Positions 8,789 to 16,954 of a stretch of 34,912 bases of DNA are shown here, piece after piece. The number at the start of each line of letters is the position of its first letter. The stretch's first letter is position 1. The notes under the pieces are model-generated. The model saw only the letters and a list, made by a program, of their open reading frames with translations, was not told the DNA's origin and did not search any database. Origin of the DNA: Edaphobacter sp. (GTDB lineage Bacteria > Acidobacteriota > Terriglobia > Terriglobales > Acidobacteriaceae); the NCBI GenBank assembly GCA_025462645.1, contig JAOAPB010000037.1:1-34912 (forward strand). The letters run 5' to 3'. A program made the position numbers and the translations under genes.

Positions 8789-10018
8789 ATGATTCAGATT
8801 CCGCGCATCGGCAAAATCCTGACTGCTCTTCTGCTTGTCTTCCCTCTGGCGGCATCCGCCCACTCGCAACCGTTCGATCCCGCCGCCCATACCGATCCCA
8901 TCAACCTCACCCCCCAGGTCCGTGAGGCCCACGATCACTTCTACAACCTGGACTACGACGGCTCTCTCTCCCGCTTCGAGGCCATCCAGCAGGCCAACCC
9001 GCAGAACCCCATGGCCACCAACTACGTCCTCATGGTGCTCATCTTTCGTGAGCTGTACCACCAGGACCTGCTCGACACCACCTACTACGCCCACGACTCC
9101 TTCCTCACCTCCAAACGCAGCGTCCCCGTCCTCCAGGCCACGCGAGATCGCATCGAGTCGCTCACCAACTCCTCCATCGCCATGTGCGACCGGCTGGTCA
9201 AGGCAAATCCCAACGATAAGAACGCCTACTTCGCCCGTGGATACGCCCGCGGCATGCACGCCGCCTTCATCACTCTGGTGGATCACAGCTACGTCGCCGC
9301 CGCCAGACAAGGCTATGCCTCCCGCGGCGACAGCGAGCAGGTCCTCAAGATCGACCCCGGCTATGCCGACGCCAAGATGGCCATCGGCATCCAGCAGTTC
9401 GCCGTCGCCAGCCTGCCCCGCATCCTCCGCATCATGATCGGTATCACCGGCGTCACCGGCAACAAGGAAAAGGGTCTCGACCTCCTCCGTGAGGCCGCCG
9501 CCCACGGCGTGGTCACCGTCGTCGAATCCCGCACCGCGCTCTCCCTCTTCCTCCGCCACGATGCCCGGTATCCCGAGGCGCTCGCCGTCCAGCACGGCCT
9601 GGCTCAGCAGTACCCTCGCGACTATCTCTTCCGTCTCGAAGAGGCCAATCTCACCAAGGACTCCGGCGATGGCTCCGCCGCCATCGCCGCCTACAAAGCC
9701 GTCATCGCCGACGCCCGCAAGCCCAACTTCTTCATCGACCCCCGCCTCCAGATGGCTTACTTCGGTCTTGCCGATAGCCAGCGCGGCCAGAACATGATCG
9801 CCGAGGCATCCCAGAACTATATGGAGGCCGCAGCCCAGCCCAAGTGCAGCGACTGGCTCCGTCGTCGCGCCCAACTCAACGCCGGCCAGATGTTCGACCT
9901 CCTCCACCAGCGCGACAAAGCCATCGAGCAGTACAAACAAGCCAGCGCAGGCGGCGGCGACCAATCCCAGGCCGACGCCGCCCGCCGCTACCTAAAGACC
10001 CCGTACACCGGCAAGTAG
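8789..10018 (+). CDS. Exported TPR repeat protein
   Basis: This 409-residue protein starts with a signal peptide (IGKILTALLLVFPLAASAHSQ, about residues 7-27). Most of the rest looks helical and TPR-like, for example AHDHFYNLDYDGSLSRFEAI near the N-terminus, FARGYARGMHAAF, and the last repeats FGLADSQRGQNMIAEASQNY and AGQMFDLLHQRDKAIEQYKQ. It is predicted to be periplasmic or envelope associated and to bind protein partners; no enzyme motif is seen. The start at 8789 gives the clean signal peptide; an ATG at 8781 in another frame makes only a three-codon reading frame overlapping it. Monocistronic as far as can be seen. Confidence 0.85.
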   Translation: MIQIPRIGKILTALLLVFPLAASAHSQPFDPAAHTDPINLTPQVREAHDHFYNLDYDGSLSRFEAIQQANPQNPMATNYVLMVLIFRELYHQDLLDTTYYAHDSFLTSKRSVPVLQATRDRIESLTNSSIAMCDRLVKANPNDKNAYFARGYARGMHAAFITLVDHSYVAAARQGYASRGDSEQVLKIDPGYADAKMAIGIQQFAVASLPRILRIMIGITGVTGNKEKGLDLLREAAAHGVVTVVESRTALSLFLRHDARYPEALAVQHGLAQQYPRDYLFRLEEANLTKDSGDGSAAIAAYKAVIADARKPNFFIDPRLQMAYFGLADSQRGQNMIAEASQNYMEAAAQPKCSDWLRRRAQLNAGQMFDLLHQRDKAIEQYKQASAGGGDQSQADAARRYLKTPYTGK

Positions 10019-10059
10019 TTATCAACCCATTCTTTTTTTCTTGCTCGAACAAACACTGT

Positions 10060-10095
10060 GTCATCCTGAGCGATGCCCAGGGGGGCGAGTCCAGG
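10060..10095. repeat. REP-like intergenic repeat, copy 3
   Basis: The sequence begins GTCATCCTGAGCGATGCCCA, followed by GGGGGGCGAGTCCAGG. It shares its GTCATCCTGAGCG start with copy 4 at 10984. It lies 41 bases after the stop of the TPR gene and before the transposase remnant at 10168. Confidence 0.5.
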
Positions 10096-10167
10096 AAACT
10101 GTTCAAAAACTGAGGGGGAACCTGCGCAGGGATATGCCAGAGGATAGGCGCCGCACAGTGTTGAGGG

Positions 10168-10212
10168 ATGTACGCGAGTGATTTGAGTGAGGCGCAATGG
10201 GCGTTTTTGCAA
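10168..10212 (+). pseudogene. N-terminal remnant of an IS5-type transposase
   Basis: The first 15 codons read MYASDLSEAQWAFLQ, which matches the characteristic start of IS5-group transposases (pattern M-Y-x-S-D-L-T/S-x-A-Q-W-x-x-L, the DUF4096 region). After this point the frame continues into unrelated, Glu/Lys-rich sequence and then into DNA antisense to the PEP-CTERM gene, so the rest of the transposase is missing. It marks an old insertion that was almost wholly deleted. The assignment rests on a short match. Confidence 0.5.
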
Positions 10213-10266
10213 TTCAAAGCAAAAGAAGCCGCCTCCGAAGAGGAGACCTCTCTTCCTTTGGATTTT

Positions 10267-10758
10267 TTACGTTTGGAAAAACTTCCGACGGCATGCTCCT
10301 ATCGCGCCAAGAACTCCAGTCCCGAGAAGAACCAGGCTGGACGGTTCAGGAGTAGGAGCAACAGGAGGAGGAAGGGGATCGACAGGGTTATCGGTAATGG
10401 TCATCGTAATACTGTTGAAGAATTGATGGGTGCCGACGCTAAACATATCAAAACCCAAAAATTTGCTGCTCTGAAAATTGTCAACGTTCGGAACAGCGTA
10501 GATCTGCAAATCCAGATCAGCCGGATCAATCACTACAAGAAGGCAAGCAAAACCATTTACCGAGCAAGTTGTTAATGAAGTGACGGGCGTGAAGGTTGTA
10601 ATCAGATAGGGACTCGTGTACGTGAAGGAAGTCGGCGCCCCAAAAGTCGGCACCCCAAAAGTACTGTTGAAGTCGTACGTAAACGTATCGGCACACGCTG
10701 GAATGGTGGAACCAGCGAGAACGACGGCGGCCGCAAAAAGACGAATAGATACTCGCAA
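10267..10758 (-). CDS. PEP-CTERM sorting domain protein
   Basis: The 163-residue precursor has an N-terminal signal peptide (RLFAAAVVLAGSTIPACADT, cleavage near residue 23) and a short, Thr/Phe-rich beta-type mature region. The C-terminal sorting signal is typical: PEPSSLVLLGTGVLGAIGAC followed by RRK (PEP at 137-139). Such proteins are processed by an exosortase and linked to exopolysaccharide and biofilm material. No exosortase is in the window. The body has no recognisable catalytic motif. The gene lies isolated between the transposase remnant and a noncoding stretch. Confidence 0.85.
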   Translation of the reverse strand: MRVSIRLFAAAVVLAGSTIPACADTFTYDFNSTFGVPTFGAPTSFTYTSPYLITTFTPVTSLTTCSVNGFACLLVVIDPADLDLQIYAVPNVDNFQSSKFLGFDMFSVGTHQFFNSITMTITDNPVDPLPPPVAPTPEPSSLVLLGTGVLGAIGACRRKFFQT

Positions 10759-11242
10759 AGTGAATCTCCAGTATTTTCAAAATTGATTTAGACCAATACA
10801 AACTACCTGCAATTGCAGCACCACATGCCAAATCGCTAAATCCTCAGTTCTCGTTGTTTCGGGATGTTTTCTCTGGCCAAACCCTGCACAATTCTGCAGT
10901 ACCGTGAGAACCCGGTTAGCCAGATCATCCGGACTGACATTCGTGGCAGAACAAATCGAATTTTGCCGTTGTTTGTTTACGTCGTCATCCTGAGCGGAGC
11001 GAAGGGATCCCGAAGGTCTTCACTCGCCACGACCGCCCGAACCTTTCCAACACAAACTCCACCGTCCTTGCCGTTGTCTGTTCTTGTCCTTCGGCGGGAG
11101 CATAGCCCTCCGAACCAAACCAGCCTGCAAAACGGCGCTTTACAGCCCCGGGCCTTTCCTTGATGCGTCACGAATCAACGGCATCCCCGGCAAATAACTA
11201 CCCCACAGATATGGCAAAATAGAAGTCTCCAGGAGAACTGCC
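10759..11242. other. Noncoding stretch with REP-like repeat and leader of the PspC gene
   Basis: I see no convincing gene. A reading frame at 10864-11163 exists on the + strand, but it crosses the REP-like repeat at 10984, has no ribosome-binding site and its protein is unlike anything I know. The last part holds the leader of the gene at 11243, with AGGAGA at 11231-11236, 6 bases before the ATG. Confidence 0.55.
10984..11015. repeat. REP-like intergenic repeat, copy 4
   Basis: GTCATCCTGAGCGGAGCGAA is followed by GGGATCCCGAAG. This is the most canonical copy in the window of a repeat seen, in my recollection, hundreds of times in some acidobacterial genomes. It shares GTCATCCTGAGCG with copy 3. 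Confidence 0.55.
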
Positions 11243-11563
11243 ATGTTCTGTACTCGTTGCGGAAACAAACTGGATCCTTCCTCCCGCTTCTGCCCCGCCT
11301 GCGGAGCCACCACCAATCCCGCCGCCAGCCCCTTCGCCACCGACCCCCTCTACGCGGCCGGCAAGTTGACCCGTCCGCGCAATAACCGCATGATTGCTGG
11401 GGTCTGTGCCGGCTTCGCCCTCCACTACGGCTGGGACCTCAACGTCGTCCGTGTCGTCACCGCGCTTCTCATCATCCTCACTGGAGTCGGTGCTCTGGCC
11501 TACATCGCCGCCTGGGTTATCATCCCCGAAGCCCCTTACGCCATTCCAGCAAAGAGCACCTAG
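11243..11563 (+). CDS. Zinc-ribbon and PspC-domain membrane protein
   Basis: The 106-residue protein joins an N-terminal zinc ribbon (CTRCGNKLDPSSRFCPACGA, Cys3/Cys6/Cys18/Cys21) to a PspC domain. In the latter, LTRPRNNRMIAGVCAGFA precedes a transmembrane segment (VVRVVTALLIILTGVGALAY and on to AAWVIIPE). PspC in enterobacteria activates the phage-shock envelope-stress response; stand-alone PspC-domain proteins of this kind are common and mostly untested. AGGAGA lies 6 bases before the ATG. lysA begins 4 bases after its stop, so the two are probably co-transcribed. Confidence 0.9.
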   Translation: MFCTRCGNKLDPSSRFCPACGATTNPAASPFATDPLYAAGKLTRPRNNRMIAGVCAGFALHYGWDLNVVRVVTALLIILTGVGALAYIAAWVIIPEAPYAIPAKST

Positions 11564-11567
11564 AGTC

Positions 11568-12860
11568 TTGACCAAAAAAACTGCCGCACCTGAAATCTCT
11601 CCTCGTCCCTTCGCCTACCGCAACCGCAAGCTCCTCTGTGATGGAGCCGATCTCTCCTCCCTGGCCGACGCGCACGGCACGCCTCTCTACGTCTACTCCG
11701 CGCAGCAGATCTCGCATCGCTTCCAGCTCTTCGAAGCAGCCTTCGCCAGCCGCCCCCACACCATCTGCTACGCCGTCAAGGCCAACTCCTCACTAGCCAT
11801 CCTCCGTCTCCTCGCGAAGCAGGGAGCAGGCTTCGACATCGTCTCCGGCGGCGAACTGGAACGTGTCCGCAAAGCCCACAAGCCCGCGCTCAAAAAGGTC
11901 GTCTTCTCCGGCGTAGGCAAGCAGGTCTGGGAGATCGACGCCGCCCTCCAGGCCGACATCCTCCTCTTCAACGTGGAGTCCGAGGCCGAGCTCCACCTCC
12001 TCGCCGCCCGTGCCGAAGCACTGGGCAGGCGCGCCCGCTTCGCCCTCCGCGTCAACCCCGACGTCTTCGCCGAAACCCACCCCTACATCTCCACCGGCCT
12101 CAGCGAGCACAAGTTCGGCATCGACATCAAAGCCGCCCGCGCCATCTACCGCAAGGCCGCGAAGTACAAGTGGCTGGACCCCGCCGGCGTAAGCGTCCAC
12201 ATCGGCTCGCAGATCCGCAAGGTCGATCCCTTCGCCGCCGCCCTCGCTCGCGTCACCGCTCTCATCGCCGACCTCCGCAAGGACGGCCACGACATCCGCT
12301 ACGTAGACGCCGGAGGCGGCCTCGGCATCGACTACGGCACCACAGCCTTCCACCCCGCCCAGCAAGTCGAGAAGTACGCCGCCGCCCTCACCAGGGGCCT
12401 CGCCAACGAGTCCGCCCATCTCCTCCTCGAGCCAGGCCGCTTCATCGTAGCCCAGGCCGGAGCTCTCCTCACCCGCGTCCTCGTCGTCAAGAAGAACGGC
12501 TCCAAGACCTTCGTCATCACCGACGCCGGCATGAACGATCTCATCCGCCCCGCGCTCTACCACGCCCATCACGAGATCATTCCCGTCAGGCAGCCGGCAG
12601 GGAAGTCGACCATCACCGCCGACATCGTAGGCCCCGTCTGCGAGTCCGGCGACTTCTTCGCCCGCGACCGCGTCATCTCCGCCGTCAAGCCAGGCGATCT
12701 GGTCCTTCTCCTAGACGCCGGAGCCTACGGCATGAGCCTCACCTCCAACTACAACTCCCGCCCCCGCCCCGCCGAGCTTCTCATCGAAGGCGCTCAGGCA
12801 AAGCTCATCCGTCGCCGCGAAACCATGCGCGACCTCCTGGCCCCCGAGATTCCCGGTTAG
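11568..12860 (+). CDS. lysA: Diaminopimelate decarboxylase
   Basis: LysA removes CO2 from meso-diaminopimelate to give L-lysine, using pyridoxal phosphate. I choose the TTG at 11568 (430 aa): an ATG 58 codons upstream would overlap the PspC gene and add sequence read out of its frame, whereas TTG starts 4 bases after that gene's stop. No strong ribosome-binding site is visible, so translational coupling is likely. The PLP lysine is Lys71 in YAVKANSS. Other signatures are HIGSQ (211-215), GGGLGIDY (249-256), LEPGRFIVA, the active-site Cys358 in CESGDFFARDR from the partner subunit, and GAYGMSLTSNYNSRPRPAE near the C-terminus. Confidence 0.95.
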   Translation: MTKKTAAPEISPRPFAYRNRKLLCDGADLSSLADAHGTPLYVYSAQQISHRFQLFEAAFASRPHTICYAVKANSSLAILRLLAKQGAGFDIVSGGELERVRKAHKPALKKVVFSGVGKQVWEIDAALQADILLFNVESEAELHLLAARAEALGRRARFALRVNPDVFAETHPYISTGLSEHKFGIDIKAARAIYRKAAKYKWLDPAGVSVHIGSQIRKVDPFAAALARVTALIADLRKDGHDIRYVDAGGGLGIDYGTTAFHPAQQVEKYAAALTRGLANESAHLLLEPGRFIVAQAGALLTRVLVVKKNGSKTFVITDAGMNDLIRPALYHAHHEIIPVRQPAGKSTITADIVGPVCESGDFFARDRVISAVKPGDLVLLLDAGAYGMSLTSNYNSRPRPAELLIEGAQAKLIRRRETMRDLLAPEIPG

Positions 12861-12989
12861 AGGCACTTTCTATTCAGCTCAACAGCCGGTCCAAAGAACT
12901 TTTCCACAGAAAATCTGTCAAGCCCCCAAATCACAAATCCCCGCTCCAACCGCGAACTTTCGCGTGGCATAGTTCCCCTTGCGGACGGC

Positions 12990-12995
12990 TATAAT
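12990..12995 (+). promoter_or_regulatory. Possible -10 element (TATAAT)
   Basis: A consensus TATAAT hexamer sits in the gap between lysA and yebC, about 250 bases before yebC. The upstream region at the right distance has no good -35 match, so the call rests on the hexamer and the A/T-rich context. Confidence 0.3.
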
Positions 12996-13186
12996 AGAGA
13001 TAGGAAGAAGTAGTGCCGCGGAAGGAAGAACGCTAATCTCTACTCCTGTTGAATCAATACTTTGCGCCAATCTGTTCAATAAAATCAAAGGTTTATACAT
13101 GCAGTCCGATCTTAAGTCTTCTCGATTGAATACTTTGCACTATTTTGATACGGGTGGGGAGGTCATCCCATCGCCTCCGCCCAACG

Positions 13187-13195
13187 TGCTAGAAT
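13187..13195 (+). promoter_or_regulatory. Extended -10 promoter element for yebC
   Basis: TGCTAGAAT is a TGn-extended -10 (TAGAAT at 13190-13195) 50 bases before the yebC ATG, a reasonable leader length. No clear -35 hexamer is present, as is usual for extended -10 promoters. Confidence 0.4.
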
Positions 13196-13245
13196 CGCAA
13201 GGTCGCATCACACGCTTCACCCATAAATCACGATTGAGGTAGTAC

Positions 13246-13995
13246 ATGTCCGGCCACTCAAAATGGGCCACAATCAAGCATAAAAAGGGCGCGCTTGACG
13301 CCAAGCGTGGCAAGATCTTCACCCGTCTCATCAAGGAAATCACCATAGCCGCCAAGACCGGCGGCGGCGGAGACCCCGACGGCAACCCGCGCCTTCGCGG
13401 GGCCATCGCCGCGGCCAAGGCCGAGAACATGCCCGCCGACAACATCAAGCGCGCCATCCAGCGCGGTACCGGCGAGCTCGAAGGCGTCTCCTACGATGAG
13501 ATCACCTACGAGGGCTACGGCCCCGGCGGAGTCGCCGTCATCGTCGATGTCCTCACCGACAACAAGAACCGCGCCGTAAGCGAGATTCGCCACGCCTTCA
13601 GCAAGAACGGCGGCAACCTCGGCGAATCCAACTCCGTCTCCTGGATGTTCACCAAGAAGGGCGTCATCACCATCGCCAAATCCGCTGCCAGCGAAGACAA
13701 GCTCACCGAGATCGTCCTCGAAGCCGGAGCGGAAGACCTCAGTGACGAGGGCGAGAACTGGGAGGTCCTCACCGACCCCAAGGACTTCGAAGCCGTCACC
13801 GAAGCACTGAAGACCGCCAAGATCACCCCGGAGCACGCCGAGGTCACCAAGATCGCCTCCACCTACACCAGGCTCGAAGGCACTCAGGCCAACGCCATGA
13901 TCCGTCTCCTCGAAGCCATCGAAGACCTGGACGACACGCAAAACGTCTACTCCAACTTCGACTTCGACGAAGCTGCGGTAGCAGCCGGACACTAG
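13246..13995 (+). CDS. yebC: YebC/PmpR (TACO1) family protein
   Basis: This cytoplasmic family has been described as transcriptional regulators (PmpR) and, more recently, as translation factors that help ribosomes through difficult sequences. The 249 residues match the family. The start [20 protein letters not shown] is almost invariant, followed by [41 protein letters not shown] and the C-terminal [19 protein letters not shown]. The ATG at 13246 is preceded by GAGGT. In many bacteria the gene sits beside ruvC; here it is alone, followed by a strong terminator. Confidence 0.96.
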   Translation: MSGHSKWATIKHKKGALDAKRGKIFTRLIKEITIAAKTGGGGDPDGNPRLRGAIAAAKAENMPADNIKRAIQRGTGELEGVSYDEITYEGYGPGGVAVIVDVLTDNKNRAVSEIRHAFSKNGGNLGESNSVSWMFTKKGVITIAKSAASEDKLTEIVLEAGAEDLSDEGENWEVLTDPKDFEAVTEALKTAKITPEHAEVTKIASTYTRLEGTQANAMIRLLEAIEDLDDTQNVYSNFDFDEAAVAAGH

Positions 13996-14020
13996 GCGCA
14001 ACGGTCAAATCTTCACAAAG

Positions 14021-14046
14021 AGGCCGCCGCTCATCGGCGGCCTTTC
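14021..14046 (+). terminator. Rho-independent terminator after yebC
   Basis: A 9-bp stem AGGCCGCCG / CGGCGGCCT (14021-14029 and 14035-14043) with loop CTCAT is followed by TTCTTCT. It begins 25 bases after the yebC stop. Confidence 0.8.
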
Positions 14047-14091
14047 TTCTGCAACCAAGCATCGTTCCGTGTCATCGAAACAGGAGAGCCA

Positions 14092-14826
14092 GTGACCAAG
14101 AGCATCCGCCGCATCGCAAAGACGAACGTCTGGGCTCTTGCCCTCGCACTCAGCACGCCCTTCACCATGGCGCAGGCTGCTCCCACTGCCGCCCCGCTCA
14201 CGCCCTTTCAGGCGAACTCCGCACATCTTCCTCTGGAGATCGGCGTCCTCGCCCAGGGTGGCTTTGGCCTCACCGACCGCAGCAGCTTCAAGTTCCTCAT
14301 GGCGGGTGTCCACGCCGGCAAGGTCCTCACCCCCAACATCGGCCCAGGCCCGCTGCACGGCAACTTCGAGTACGCCGTCGAGGTCTTCCCCTTCTGGCAG
14401 TCCTACACGCCAAAGTTCCAGCGCGCCATGTGTACCGCGCCCAATGTCTGCTCGGCCCCCTACACCGTAGGCGGAACCTTCACGGGAGCCTCGATCACCC
14501 CGATCATCCTTCGCTGGAACTTCACCGGCTCGCACCGCATCACGCCCTGGATCCAGGGTGGTGGCGGCGTCCTCTGGACCAATCACAAGTATCCTGCCTT
14601 CGGCGGACCTCCCTTCAACCAGATTAACGATGGTCCCAACTCCGACGCCAGCGTCTGGAACTTCACCCCTCAGGCAGGCCTTGGCGCACACTACTTCATC
14701 AGTCCCCGCCGCTCCGTGGACTTCGGTTTAAACGCCGTTCACATCTCCAGTGCATCTCTCGGCGACAAGAACCCCGGAGTCAATGCCAGCCTTCAGTTCT
14801 CCATCGGCTACACCTGGTGGAAATAA
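14092..14826 (+). CDS. PagL-like acyloxyacyl hydrolase family outer-membrane protein
   Basis: The 244-residue protein has a signal peptide (VWALALALSTPFTMAQAA, cleavage near residue 30) and a beta-barrel-like body ending in the aromatic-rich ...SIGYTWWK. Near the C-terminus HISSASLGDKNPGVNASLQF aligns with the active-site segment of PagL, the lipid A 3-O-deacylase: His217 and Ser219 match the His and Ser of the triad. The Asn after the Ser is Ser220 here, and the Glu 14 residues after the His is Asn231, so activity is uncertain. The GTG at 14092 has AGGAGA about 4 bases upstream. Transcribed alone, after the yebC terminator. Confidence 0.75.
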   Translation: MTKSIRRIAKTNVWALALALSTPFTMAQAAPTAAPLTPFQANSAHLPLEIGVLAQGGFGLTDRSSFKFLMAGVHAGKVLTPNIGPGPLHGNFEYAVEVFPFWQSYTPKFQRAMCTAPNVCSAPYTVGGTFTGASITPIILRWNFTGSHRITPWIQGGGGVLWTNHKYPAFGGPPFNQINDGPNSDASVWNFTPQAGLGAHYFISPRRSVDFGLNAVHISSASLGDKNPGVNASLQFSIGYTWWK

Positions 14827-14865
14827 CCTGTACTCTTTGTTCCCTATAAACTGGTCTGTTGTCCT

Positions 14866-15780
14866 ATGAAGCCTGATGCCATCATCGAGTGCGTGCCCAA
14901 CTTCTCCGAAGGCACGGACGCCTCCAAAGTCAGCAAGATCGTCGCCTCCATGCGGGTTGAAGGTGCGAGTCTGCTCGACTGGTCGCTCGATGCCGCGCAC
15001 AATCGCTCCGTCGTCACCATCGCGGGCCCACCCGCGGCGGTCATGGCAGCGGCTGTCCGCTCTGTTGGCAAGGCAGCCGAACTCATCGACCTCACCCAGC
15101 AGAACGGAGTTCACCCCCGCATCGGGGCCGCCGACGTCGTCCCCTTCATCCCCGTCAGCGGCATCTCTCTCGCGGAGTGCGCCATCCTCGCACGACAGGC
15201 TGGACTCCTCATCTGGCGCACCTACGGCGTTCCTGTCTACTTCTACGGAGCCGCCGCCGCCCGTCCCGACCGTGTCCAGCTCGAAGACGTTCGCAAGGGC
15301 CAGTTCGAAGGACTCCGCGACGCCACCCGCCGCGATGCCTCCCGTCGCCCGGATATCGGTGGTCCCGAACTTCACGAGACCGCTGGAGCCAGCGCCGTAG
15401 GTGCGCGAAACTTCCTCATCGCCTACAACATTCATCTCCGCCAGCCCGACATCACCGCCGCCCGGGCTATAGCCCGCGACATCCGTGCCTCCAACGGCGG
15501 CCTCCACGGTGTGAAGGCTATCGGCGTTCTCGCCAACGGCCGCGCCCAGGTCAGTATGAACATCACCGATCACAAGGCAACGCCCATGCATCATATCCAC
15601 GCCACCATCCATCGGCTGGCACTGCGTCACGGGGTCCTCATCGACGATAGCGAACTCATCGGCCTCATCCCGGAAGAAGCCTACGAGCCGGATTCGGAGT
15701 GGGTGCGTCAGATAATAGGATTCAATCCAGACGACAAAGTACTGGAGCGCAAACTACACTCCCCCATCTCCTGGCCATAG
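14866..15780 (+). CDS. ftcD: Glutamate formimidoyltransferase
   Basis: FtcD transfers the formimino group of N-formimino-L-glutamate to tetrahydrofolate in histidine degradation. The 304 residues correspond to the transferase domain alone, without the cyclodeaminase domain fused to it in mammals. Signatures are IIECVPNFSEG (6-16), LDWSLDAAHNRSVVT, GVHPRIGAADVVPFIPV, VYFYGAAAARPDR and the ending typical of the domain. No other histidine-utilisation gene (hutH, hutU, hutI) is adjacent, so its pathway partners must lie elsewhere. Ribosome-binding site weak. Confidence 0.93.
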   Translation: MKPDAIIECVPNFSEGTDASKVSKIVASMRVEGASLLDWSLDAAHNRSVVTIAGPPAAVMAAAVRSVGKAAELIDLTQQNGVHPRIGAADVVPFIPVSGISLAECAILARQAGLLIWRTYGVPVYFYGAAAARPDRVQLEDVRKGQFEGLRDATRRDASRRPDIGGPELHETAGASAVGARNFLIAYNIHLRQPDITAARAIARDIRASNGGLHGVKAIGVLANGRAQVSMNITDHKATPMHHIHATIHRLALRHGVLIDDSELIGLIPEEAYEPDSEWVRQIIGFNPDDKVLERKLHSPISWP

Positions 15781-15903
15781 CTCTTCAACCCTTCTTCTTC
15801 TCGATACGTCCAAAGTAGTAGTCTCAATCACTTGCCTATTGCCATCTTTCAAGGAAGAATAGAAGGGTTGAGCCGCAAAACCTCGTGGCCAAGGAGTATC
15901 CCA

Positions 15904-16854
15904 GTGCGCATTCTAGTTAAGCAGTTCCTCCCCCTCGCCACCGTTGCCCTCTCCGCCGCCCTCTGTCCGGCGGCTCAGCTATCGAGCGACGCCAAGGCCG
16001 CCATCCCTCGCGAGGTTCAGCAACTCATCGTCGTCGACTATCGAGCCATGCAGAACTCGACGGCTGCCATGAACCTCAAGGATCGCGTCCTTCCTCCGGA
16101 ACTCAAGCGCTTTGAGACCGCCCTCAAGAACTCCGGCCTCAAAGTCGATCAGGATGCGGATATCCTCACCTTCGCCGCCTTCCGCGCTGAAGGCAACCAG
16201 GGCGATCGGACCGTCGGTATCGCGCAGGGCCAGTTTCACACGCGCGACATCCTCGCCAGCTTCGCGAAGTCGAAGACCAAGCCGGTGATCCTCCGCAATA
16301 ACAGCATCTATCCCATGGGGTCAAGCGGCATGAGTGTCGTCTTCCTCAACCAGACCACCATGGTCTTCGGCGACAGGGACGCAGTCAGAGCTGCCCTCGA
16401 CGCCCGCGACGGCATCACCTCCAACTTCCTCTCCAACGGTGACATGGTCAACGAGATGCTCGCCGTCGACACCAAGGCAGTCTGGAGCCTGCTCGACGCC
16501 AAGGGAACTCAGATCATGATGAAGGGTGTCCTCGGTGACGCCGCCCAGCTAGCCGACTACGACACCGTCCGCAACCGTATGAAGAGCTCCCGCTACACGA
16601 TGGACTTTCAGAACGGCGTCAAGTTCGATATGGCCGTCGTCATGTCCGATACCATGACGGCCGCGACCTCCGCCGCCCTCTTGAAGGGTGTATCACTCAT
16701 GAAGAAGACCTCCGGCAGCCCGCTCGAGAAGTCGGCTCTCGACGACACGATCATTGATTCCAGCTCTGGAACCCTGACCGTCTCCTACTCGTCCTCCGAC
16801 AGCCAGTTCGCCAACCTTCTCACCTCACCGCTCTTCCAGTCTGTCGTCAGATAG
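15904..16854 (+). CDS. Exported protein of unknown function
   Basis: I place the start at the GTG at 15904 (316 aa), which has AAGGAG 7 bases upstream and gives a clean signal peptide (VKQFLPLATVALSAALCPAAQ). A longer in-frame start at 15832 would add residues that do not resemble a signal. The mature protein alternates short strands and helices, with segments such as DILTFAAFRAEG and MSVVFLNQTTMVFGDRDAVR. The latter resembles periplasmic proteins that score a self value against a stored maximum, but I cannot name a family. No catalytic motif was found. Probably monocistronic. Confidence 0.75.
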   Translation: MRILVKQFLPLATVALSAALCPAAQLSSDAKAAIPREVQQLIVVDYRAMQNSTAAMNLKDRVLPPELKRFETALKNSGLKVDQDADILTFAAFRAEGNQGDRTVGIAQGQFHTRDILASFAKSKTKPVILRNNSIYPMGSSGMSVVFLNQTTMVFGDRDAVRAALDARDGITSNFLSNGDMVNEMLAVDTKAVWSLLDAKGTQIMMKGVLGDAAQLADYDTVRNRMKSSRYTMDFQNGVKFDMAVVMSDTMTAATSAALLKGVSLMKKTSGSPLEKSALDDTIIDSSSGTLTVSYSSSDSQFANLLTSPLFQSVVR

Positions 16855-16954
16855 TCCTCGGAGAACGAGGCAAACCAGAACTTCTGCGATCTGGGTGCCC
16901 TCAAATCTTTTCAAGCCCTTACCCACTTAACCCCTGTAGAAACAATAAGAAAAT

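Larger units (their letters stand above)
12861..13245. other. Intergenic region upstream of yebC
   Basis: This 385-base gap is clearly poorer in GC than the genes on either side. It holds two -10-like elements (TATAAT at 12990 and an extended TGCTAGAAT at 13187) and a 10-base direct repeat AATACTTTGC at 13056 and 13129. A reading frame at 12979-13242 starts within the first promoter-like element and gives no recognisable protein, so I leave it out. A small RNA transcribed from the 12990 element is possible but unsupported beyond that. Confidence 0.5.

Noticed and set aside
8729..9964. 411-codon frame antisense to the TPR gene
   Set aside because: It is the reverse-frame shadow of a gene with a signal peptide and repeats; its C-terminus translates the 18-bp tandem repeat (VYAVP).
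10864..11163. Possible 99-aa + strand gene
   Set aside because: Crosses a REP-like repeat and lacks a ribosome-binding site and any recognisable sequence.
11793..12572. 259-codon frame antisense to lysA
   Set aside because: Gly/Glu/Asp/Val-rich shadow of lysA; no motif.
12979..13242. Possible 87-aa gene before yebC
   Set aside because: Starts within a promoter-like element and ends at the yebC leader; no domain, atypical composition.
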